Shown here one piece after another: positions 30,158 to 34,105 of a stretch of 34,105 nt of DNA. A program made the translations under genes and the position numbers. The number at the start of each line of letters is the position of its first letter. Position 1 is the first letter of the stretch. The notes beneath the pieces are model-generated. The model saw only the letters and a program-made list of their open reading frames with translations, was not told where the DNA came from and made no database searches. The DNA comes from a virus, in IMG/VR virus record IMGVR_UViG_3300032265_002238, positions 1-34,105 of that record. One strand, written 5' to 3'.

Positions 30158-30209
30158 CTAGCGTTCCGCTAGTGAAATCCCCCTCGGCTTTAGGGTCGGG
30201 GGGGATTTT
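30158..30209 (+). terminator. Double-hairpin rho-independent terminator after the capsid gene
   Basis: CTAGCG/CGCTAG (30158-30172, 3-nt loop) is followed by AAATCCCCC (30175-30183) paired with GGGGGATTT (30200-30208), ending in a T-run. A copy of the TAGTGAAA 8-mer (30170-30177) bridges the two stems. Confidence 0.82.
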
Positions 30210-30235
30210 GCTATGTCAGGGCAAATGAGTGGTGA

Positions 30236-30241
30236 TACGCT
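30236..30241 (+). promoter_or_regulatory. -10 hexamer of a leaderless promoter
   Basis: TACGCT, then exactly 6 nt, then ATG 30248, with no SD. The -35 region is weak. Confidence 0.45.
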
Positions 30242-30247
30242 ACCTGT

Positions 30248-30553
30248 ATGACTGAAGCCCCTTTTACCCACATTGTTGTTCGCCGTATTTCATCGGGAAC
30301 AGAGAGTTTTGTTAGCGTGGGAACTCTGCTGAAAGAAAGCGAAATCCCTCACGCCAACCTTGTAGCACTTGTTGGTGCTGATTATGTTGTTCCTCTGACC
30401 GATGAGGAATACGCCAAGCACGATGCCCCTGCCGAGGTGGAAACTGTCAAGGCAGATGAAGTTGTAAAGTCGGTGGCTACTAAGCCAACCGCCGCCAAAT
30501 CACCAGCCAAAAAGCCTGCAACCAAGACGGTCAAAAAGGCAAACACAAAGTAA
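30248..30553 (+). CDS. Small protein with a histone H1-like Lys/Ala/Pro tail
   Basis: 101 residues. The N-terminal half is a compact alpha/beta segment (FTHIVVRRISSGTESFVSVG, TLLKESEIPHANLVALVG, YVVPLTDEEY). The C-terminal 45 residues are Lys, Ala, Pro and Thr only (KPTAAKSPAKKPATKTVKKA), very like the tail of histone H1 or HU-like proteins of actinobacteria. The tail should bind DNA without sequence preference. It is the first gene after the capsid terminator and has a leaderless-type start. Either a head-completion protein or a DNA-binding protein would fit. Confidence 0.72.
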   Translation: MTEAPFTHIVVRRISSGTESFVSVGTLLKESEIPHANLVALVGADYVVPLTDEEYAKHDAPAEVETVKADEVVKSVATKPTAAKSPAKKPATKTVKKANTK

Positions 30554-30576
30554 GTCGTATTGCGCGTAATGCGTGA

Positions 30577-30582
30577 TACGAT
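30577..30582 (+). promoter_or_regulatory. -10 hexamer of a leaderless promoter
   Basis: TACGAT, then exactly 6 nt (TTCACT, part of a TTTCACTA 8-mer), then ATG 30589. No SD is present. Confidence 0.45.
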
Positions 30583-30588
30583 TTCACT

Positions 30589-30846
30589 ATGTCGCTAAAG
30601 GATGCCGAGCAACGACTAGAGCAGGTATTCACTTGCAAGTTTGTTGACTTCTACGATGCACTTGATAAGGATGACAAGTCCACTTTTAGCAAGTGGCTTG
30701 CCGACACTAAGCCAGCAGGGTGGATTTCCCGTGTCGTGACTGCCGATGGCAAACACCTCAACGAAAAGACCCTAAAGCGCCACCTCGATGGGCATTGCAA
30801 ATGCCCCGAAACAGCACCGCACAAGGGGGCTTACCGTGGCGCTTGA
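30589..30846 (+). CDS. Small phage protein, unknown function
   Basis: 85 residues from ATG 30589 with a -10 at 6 nt and no SD. The sequence is mixed helical (SLKDAEQRLEQVFTCKFVDF, DKSTFSKWLADTKPAGWISR) and ends with a helix carrying K-T-L-K-R-H-L-D-G-H-C-K-C. The last part contains H, H, C and C and could bind one zinc. The shape of the C-terminal half (substrate-specific R-x-V-T-A-D-G ... L-x-x-H) resembles small DNA-binding phage proteins, but I cannot assign one. It overlaps the phosphoesterase gene by 11 nt. Confidence 0.68.
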   Translation: MSLKDAEQRLEQVFTCKFVDFYDALDKDDKSTFSKWLADTKPAGWISRVVTADGKHLNEKTLKRHLDGHCKCPETAPHKGAYRGA

Positions 30847-32056
30847 CGATGCAGCCAAGTCGTTCACCAAGCACAATGTTCCAAAAGGCAACGAGCCGAA
30901 CATTAAGTGGGATGGTGAAAAAGGCTTTATTGACACACCAGCCTTAGCCGATGAGCCTGACCAAGCCATTTGGGAAACCATCATTGCCGACTGGGGATTA
31001 TCACCAGACAAGACCGAAATCGTAGATGGCTCTGTCCACATCCGAGCGTGGGATAGTGCCATTGGCGGTGGTGAAACGCAGCGGATGCGCTACTACCGAG
31101 CCTCTATCCGCAAGAAGCAGGATGGTGGCTTCACTTCCGAACAGGTTCAGAACTTGTTCCGTCAAATCCAAAACCGCAAGCCCATCAAGGTTAGTGAAAA
31201 AGATATTGACTATGGCAACCGAGCGTTGCTTTGTCTCGCAAGTGACTGGCAGTTGGGCAAAGGTGAAGGCGGTGGCCCAGAAGCCGCCATCGAACGCATC
31301 TGTGCCGCCCAAGACAAGTTCATCGAGAAGGTGCGATACCTTCGCAAGGTAGGTCGTGGCCCATCCGTTGTGTATGTGGTGGGTATGGGCGACTTGGTGG
31401 AAAACTGCGACAACCACTACGCAATGCAACGCTTTACCGTTCGGCTAGACCGCCGAGAGCAGAAGGATGCAGTCATTTTTCTCCTTGACCGCCTTATTGA
31501 GTTGCTGGTGAAAAACTTCCCTGATTTGGACATTGTGATGGCAGCAGTTCCCGGAAACCACGGTGAAAATAGGTCTAACGGGAAAGCATTTACCCAATGG
31601 ACAGATAACGATGACTTGGATGCGGTGGCGATGACTTACCGTGCTTTCACTAAAAACCCCGAACGCTACGGCAGGGTTTCAATGCCACAGTTTGATGGGT
31701 TAATCCAAGAGGATATGACCATTACCCTCAATGTGTGTGGTGTAAATGTCGGTTTCGCACACGGGCATCAGTTCCGCAACGGGGTTAACGCTGCCGCCAA
31801 AGCCGAAGGGTGGTGGAAAGGTCAAGTTATGGGCGAGCAACCCATTGCTGCCGCCAAACTTCTTTTCGCTGGGCATTTACACCACGCAGTCGTATCCGAA
31901 GCCACGGGTAGAACTTTTTTCCAATGTCCAGCAATGGATGGTGGCTCGGCGTGGTTCACCAGCACTTCCGGTGCTTCCTCACCCGCAGGTATGTTGACTG
32001 TCGGTATTGGAACGGGCTATGACCGCAACGGTTGGGGTGATTACGAAATCCTATGA
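30836..32056 (+). CDS. Calcineurin-like metallophosphoesterase
   Basis: 406 residues from GTG 30836 (SD AAGGGGG); the in-frame ATG at 30788 lies inside the previous gene. Metallophosphatase motifs are in the correct order: D137-W-Q-L-G (first motif, Gln in place of the usual His), G-M-G-D186-L-V-E-N, G-N241-H242-G-E, A-H309-G-H311-Q-F and G-H347-L-H349-H. The N-terminal 110 residues may be a DNA- or partner-binding domain. Such phage enzymes are Mre11/SbcD-like nucleases or phosphodiesterases; the substrate is not known here. The D-x-Q change is also seen in active family members, so activity is plausible. A 4-nt ATGA overlap couples it to the DUF4406 gene. Confidence 0.87.
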   Translation: MALDDAAKSFTKHNVPKGNEPNIKWDGEKGFIDTPALADEPDQAIWETIIADWGLSPDKTEIVDGSVHIRAWDSAIGGGETQRMRYYRASIRKKQDGGFTSEQVQNLFRQIQNRKPIKVSEKDIDYGNRALLCLASDWQLGKGEGGGPEAAIERICAAQDKFIEKVRYLRKVGRGPSVVYVVGMGDLVENCDNHYAMQRFTVRLDRREQKDAVIFLLDRLIELLVKNFPDLDIVMAAVPGNHGENRSNGKAFTQWTDNDDLDAVAMTYRAFTKNPERYGRVSMPQFDGLIQEDMTITLNVCGVNVGFAHGHQFRNGVNAAAKAEGWWKGQVMGEQPIAAAKLLFAGHLHHAVVSEATGRTFFQCPAMDGGSAWFTSTSGASSPAGMLTVGIGTGYDRNGWGDYEIL

Positions 32057-32427
32057 GCAACAAGTTCTACATCGCAGGCCCTATGAGGGGTATTCCGCAG
32101 AGCAACCACCCCTCGTTCATTGAAGCAGCACAGAGGCTTCGTAGGGCTGGCTACGAGGTTTTTTCACCAGCCGAGGGGCAAGATGGGGAAGCCAACAATG
32201 AAACCTTTACAGGGGCAATGAAGGCACTCCTGCCCGAACTGCTGAAATGTGATGCAGTTGCCATTCTGCCGGGTTGGGCAAAGAGCGAGGGTGCAAAGTT
32301 GGAAGTCCTTGTGGCTATCAGCACCGGCAAGCCTGTGTATGGCTACTACCAGCACCGCCCCCAATACCTTGAACCGATGCCGACCCTCAAAATCATCACC
32401 AGAGCCGAGGCACTTCCCAATGGCTAA
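32053..32427 (+). CDS. DUF4406 nucleoside 2-deoxyribosyltransferase-like protein
   Basis: 124 residues, ATGA overlap with the upstream gene. The signature is clear: F-Y-I-A-G-P-M-R-G-I-P near the N-terminus, L-R-R-A-G-Y-E-V-F-S-P-A-E, then L-L-K-C-D-A-V-A-I-L-P-G-W, S-E-G-A and E-V-L-V-A. These residues line the active site in the nucleoside deoxyribosyltransferase superfamily, with the S-x-G-A-x-x-E helix at its centre. Phage members are thought to act on nucleotides or bases, but the substrate of DUF4406 proteins is undefined. It overlaps the membrane-protein gene by 8 nt. Its neighbourhood with a DUF1599-like gene suggests nucleotide metabolism. Confidence 0.87.
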   Translation: MSNKFYIAGPMRGIPQSNHPSFIEAAQRLRRAGYEVFSPAEGQDGEANNETFTGAMKALLPELLKCDAVAILPGWAKSEGAKLEVLVAISTGKPVYGYYQHRPQYLEPMPTLKIITRAEALPNG

Positions 32428-32875
32428 CAACGACTGGACTGACGGTACAGAAATACTGTGGGAAAACAGTCCGTGGGAACTTCTACCCGGCGTTCGTTCG
32501 GGCGATGAACTGTCTCGTGGTGAAAAAGCCGCCGACATTGTTCGCAACAAGATGGGGTCGTGGGGTTTTGTAGCCTTTTTCACTGGCTTTATGCTCATCT
32601 GGGCGGTTGTTAATATGTTCCTACTCGCCAACAAGGGTTGGGACCCATATCCGTTTATTCTGCTGAACTTGATGCTCTCGGCGTTGGCTGGCTTGCAGGG
32701 GGCTATTTTGCTCATCGCCGCCAAGCGTGCTGATGCCGTTGCCGCCGAACAGGCCTTGTCACACTTGACTATTTCCAAGACAAGTGGTGAAATGTTGCGA
32801 GAAATCAAAGCCGAGATGGGTACCATCAAGCGGCTGGCACACGAAATCTATCAGCACACGAAAGAGGGAAAGTGA
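32420..32875 (+). CDS. DUF1003 family membrane protein
   Basis: 151 residues from ATG 32420; the frame runs further upstream, but the 8-nt overlap with DUF4406 marks this start. There are two transmembrane helices, about 46-70 (GSWGFVAFFTGFMLIWAVVN) and 77-101 (YPFILLNLMLSALAGLQGAI), joined by the family signature W-D-P-Y-P-F. The cytoplasmic C-terminal part is a coiled coil (MLREIKAEMGTIKRLAHEIY). DUF1003 proteins are common in bacteria and actinophages with no settled role. Two TM helices and a helical tail would also suit a holin-like function, but the lysis genes are 12 kb away. It is joined to the next gene by GTGA. Confidence 0.87.
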   Translation: MANNDWTDGTEILWENSPWELLPGVRSGDELSRGEKAADIVRNKMGSWGFVAFFTGFMLIWAVVNMFLLANKGWDPYPFILLNLMLSALAGLQGAILLIAAKRADAVAAEQALSHLTISKTSGEMLREIKAEMGTIKRLAHEIYQHTKEGK

Positions 32876-33414
32876 CTTCATCATCCAAAAACAAGTTTGG
32901 GCAAAACATTAACGAGTTGCTGAAGTCCGATGAAAACCGCATCCGCAGTATGGCGACCCACCCCTCAAACCCGATTTGGATTTCAGCAGGCCCCGAAGTC
33001 ACTACCCTTTCCCCAAAGGTTGTTCGTGCGGGGTCGGGTCGCACCCGTGTCAACCCAGACGGAACGCCGTATGTCCAGCCAGAGTTTCCTGAAGGCGGTG
33101 ACCCCCGTTTTCGTGCCATCCTTGCTGAAATGCTGCGTGTCCACATCTCCAAGTCCAGCGACTACGGCACGGGCAAGGACATCTACGCCAACTACCGAGC
33201 CTCGGAAGCCATTGGTGTTCCTGCGTGGAAGTCGTGCTTCATACGTGCTTTGGAAAAAGTGCAGCGTTTGACCAATGCGGCTAGTGGAAAGCGACTAAAC
33301 CACGAAAGCGTGACGGACAGTTTCCTTGACCTCGCTAACCACATCGTTATCAGCAAGGTTTTGTATGACGAAAGCCAAGCCAAATCCTGCGGAAACCCCG
33401 ACTGCGGCTGCTGA
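32872..33414 (+). CDS. DUF1599 / nucleotide-modification-associated-like helical protein
   Basis: 180 residues from GTG 32872 (GTGA overlap). The C-terminal 100 residues follow the pattern of the all-alpha DUF1599 (NMAD1) and related MazG-like modules: H-I-S-K-S-S-D-Y-G ... D-I-Y-A-N-Y-R-A-S, A-W-K-S-C-F-I-R-A-L-E-K-V-Q-R-L, then E-S-V-T-D-S-F-L-D-L-A-N-H. The D-Y-G, E/K and D-x-x-x-D-L-A-N positions are the conserved acidic face. The family is linked by genome context to base modification or nucleotide clean-up. The tail C-G-N-P-D-C-G-C adds three Cys that may bind metal. The N-terminal 80 residues look disordered and Pro-rich. The family match is by eye and moderate. Confidence 0.65.
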   Translation: MTSSSKNKFGQNINELLKSDENRIRSMATHPSNPIWISAGPEVTTLSPKVVRAGSGRTRVNPDGTPYVQPEFPEGGDPRFRAILAEMLRVHISKSSDYGTGKDIYANYRASEAIGVPAWKSCFIRALEKVQRLTNAASGKRLNHESVTDSFLDLANHIVISKVLYDESQAKSCGNPDCGC

Positions 33415-33424
33415 AAGTTAGGAT

Positions 33425-33435
33425 TTTCCAAAACT
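33425..33435. repeat. Boundary element TTTCCAAAACT (representative copy)
   Basis: Exact or 10/11 copies lie at 851-860 (reverse), 4123-4133 (reverse), 13550-13560, 27727-27736 and 33425-33435, always in the gap just after a gene or just before a -10. A near copy (CGTTTTGGAAA) is at about 25017-25027 and a shortened one (TTTCCAAA) at 12024-12031. One further 10-mer lies inside a coding region near 13116. Confidence 0.6.
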
Positions 33436-33479
33436 TGTGGCAGACTAGGTGTGTCCTAAAGAACCCATAGGAGTACAAC

Positions 33480-34105
33480 GTGGCGCAGATTTTTCCTAAC
33501 GATGGCCTGAACTACATCTTTACGCAGTTGAGTATGGGTGGCACGAACGCATCTGCTGTCAGCAGCACTTACTACGCAGGTCTGCTCGCTGGTGGAACGG
33601 CAACCTCCGTTCCTGCCGCCACCGCCGTTTTGGGAACCCTTGGTGGAACCTTCACGGAAGTTTCGGGAACGGGATACGTTCGCCAGACTGTCGCTTTTAG
33701 CACCGGGGCAACCTCAAACACCGCAGTTTTGTCGGGTGCAGCCATCACGGCTGGTGGTGCAAACGCCTCGTGGGTTGTCACCGTTGCCTCAAACTCTGGT
33801 GTTCGTGCCGGTATGACAGCAACCCTTTCGGGTGGCTCTGGCTCGGAAACCAAAATCGTCACCAATGTCGTTGGCTCGACCCAAATCGTTCTGTCCTCGG
33901 CTATCGGTTCGGGAACACAGACCACGATTACAGTAGGTGACCTCTACGCAGGTCGTAAAGTTTACCCTGCCTCTGCCATTACCTTCGGCCCCGCCCTTTC
34001 AGCGTGGACTGCTTCTACGGGATACTTCATTGCTACTTCGTCAGACAACACCGGCAAGTTGTTGTATGTGAGCAACTTTGCTGATGGCACCACGCCGACC
34101 CTTGC
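33480..34105 (+). CDS. N-terminal part of a virion structural-type protein (3' end outside window)
   Basis: GTG 33480 follows a good SD (GGAG, 33470-33473); the frame stays open to the window end (208 codons). The start M-A-Q-I-F-P-N-D-G-L-N-Y-I-F, then YYAGLLAGGTATSVPAATAV, is typical of short beta-rich phage tail or capsid-surface proteins. The rest is rich in Ser, Thr, Gly, Val and Ala with repeated strands (YVRQTVAFSTGATSNTAVLS, VTVASNSGVRAGMTATLS). No enzyme motif or Cys is present. It is probably a tail or surface structural protein; the exact role cannot be decided from the part visible. Confidence 0.75.
   Translation, partial: MAQIFPNDGLNYIFTQLSMGGTNASAVSSTYYAGLLAGGTATSVPAATAVLGTLGGTFTEVSGTGYVRQTVAFSTGATSNTAVLSGAAITAGGANASWVVTVASNSGVRAGMTATLSGGSGSETKIVTNVVGSTQIVLSSAIGSGTQTTITVGDLYAGRKVYPASAITFGPALSAWTASTGYFIATSSDNTGKLLYVSNFADGTTPTL

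Larger units (their letters stand above)
1832..31652. repeat. Dispersed 8-mer TAGTGAAA / TTTCACTA (27 copies)
   Basis: Forward copies start at 1832, 2316, 4395, 4887, 7204, 7588, 8636, 10384, 11184, 12256, 17227, 18544, 21014, 22686, 25895, 27890, 30170 and 31192. Reverse copies (TTTCACTA) start at 9373, 10865, 14692, 20500, 23645, 24720, 25571, 30582 and 31645. Copies occur in several reading frames, in both orientations and in gaps between genes (9373, 25895, 30170, 30582). TGGTGAAA/TTTCACCA and TGCTGAAA are also frequent. Counts are by eye. Confidence 0.7.

Noticed and set aside
30796-30846. ATG 30788 as the phosphoesterase start
   Set aside because: It would overlap the upstream gene by 59 nt. 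GTG 30836 has AAGGGGG upstream.

Overview
The window is one long, densely packed, plus-strand stretch of a tailed bacteriophage (Caudoviricetes) genome. The host is probably an actinomycete. Evidence for the host is a phage-encoded WhiB-like regulator (C42, C72, C75, C81 plus GVWGG), two secreted Rpf/lysozyme-like muralytic proteins, a LexA-type winged helix, and several genes whose start codon lies 6-7 nt after a -10-like hexamer with no Shine-Dalgarno (leaderless style). GC content is moderate by eye. Every gene I accept is on the + strand, and neighbours are usually joined by ATGA, GTGA, TAATG or 8-14 nt overlaps. I found no tRNA, CRISPR array, insertion sequence or integrase. Terminase and tail genes must lie outside the window.

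Layout. 1-1650: end of a DUF6011-like Cys protein, a strong terminator and promoter, two small unknowns and ssb. 1797-6230: small protein, WhiB, portal protein, a tiny basic ORF, an XkdF-like head protease carrying a long Ser/Asp tract, and a small structural protein. 6281-19186: an accessory cargo region of seven genes that share 17 copies of a peptide module (K-G-D/G ... G-H-x-F-x-G-N-Q-Y/W). It also holds a Dps protein and ends with a 1585-residue mosaic protein that joins a PI3/4-kinase-like domain, a ParB/Srx-like domain, an ADP-ribosyltransferase-like domain, a GNAT-like domain and an HELGH zincin. 19333-20416: lysis module. 20469-24859: a C5-cytosine methyltransferase with a repeat-filled target-recognition region and two tandem SPPY-type methyltransferases. 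24862-27723: small zinc-finger and coiled-coil genes, a LexA-wHTH/zinc-ribbon protein and a RecB/Cas4-like nuclease. 27877-30146: capsid operon (scaffold-like, decoration-like, major capsid) with its own promoter, structured leader and terminator. 30248-34105: basic-tailed protein, metallophosphoesterase, DUF4406, DUF1003, a DUF1599-like protein, and the start of a virion-like protein cut by the window edge.

How it may work together. The portal, protease, scaffold and capsid genes build the head. The genes between the protease and the lysis cassette look like proteins loaded into the virion. Four or five of them start with a similar short amphipathic helix (M-S-D/N-x-x-x-E-I/V-x-x-W-V/I), and all of them carry the GHxFxGNQ module. 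The last one has the architecture of the 'polyvalent proteins' that phages are thought to deliver with their DNA to act against host defences. My main proposal is that the helix and the GNQ module form a capsid-loading and/or protease-processing system for cargo. This is inference. The module repetition and the domain mosaic are visible directly.

At DNA level two further signals stand out. One is an 8-mer, TAGTGAAA/TTTCACTA, counted 27 times by eye where about one is expected. The other is a gene-boundary element, TTTCCAAAACT or its reverse complement.
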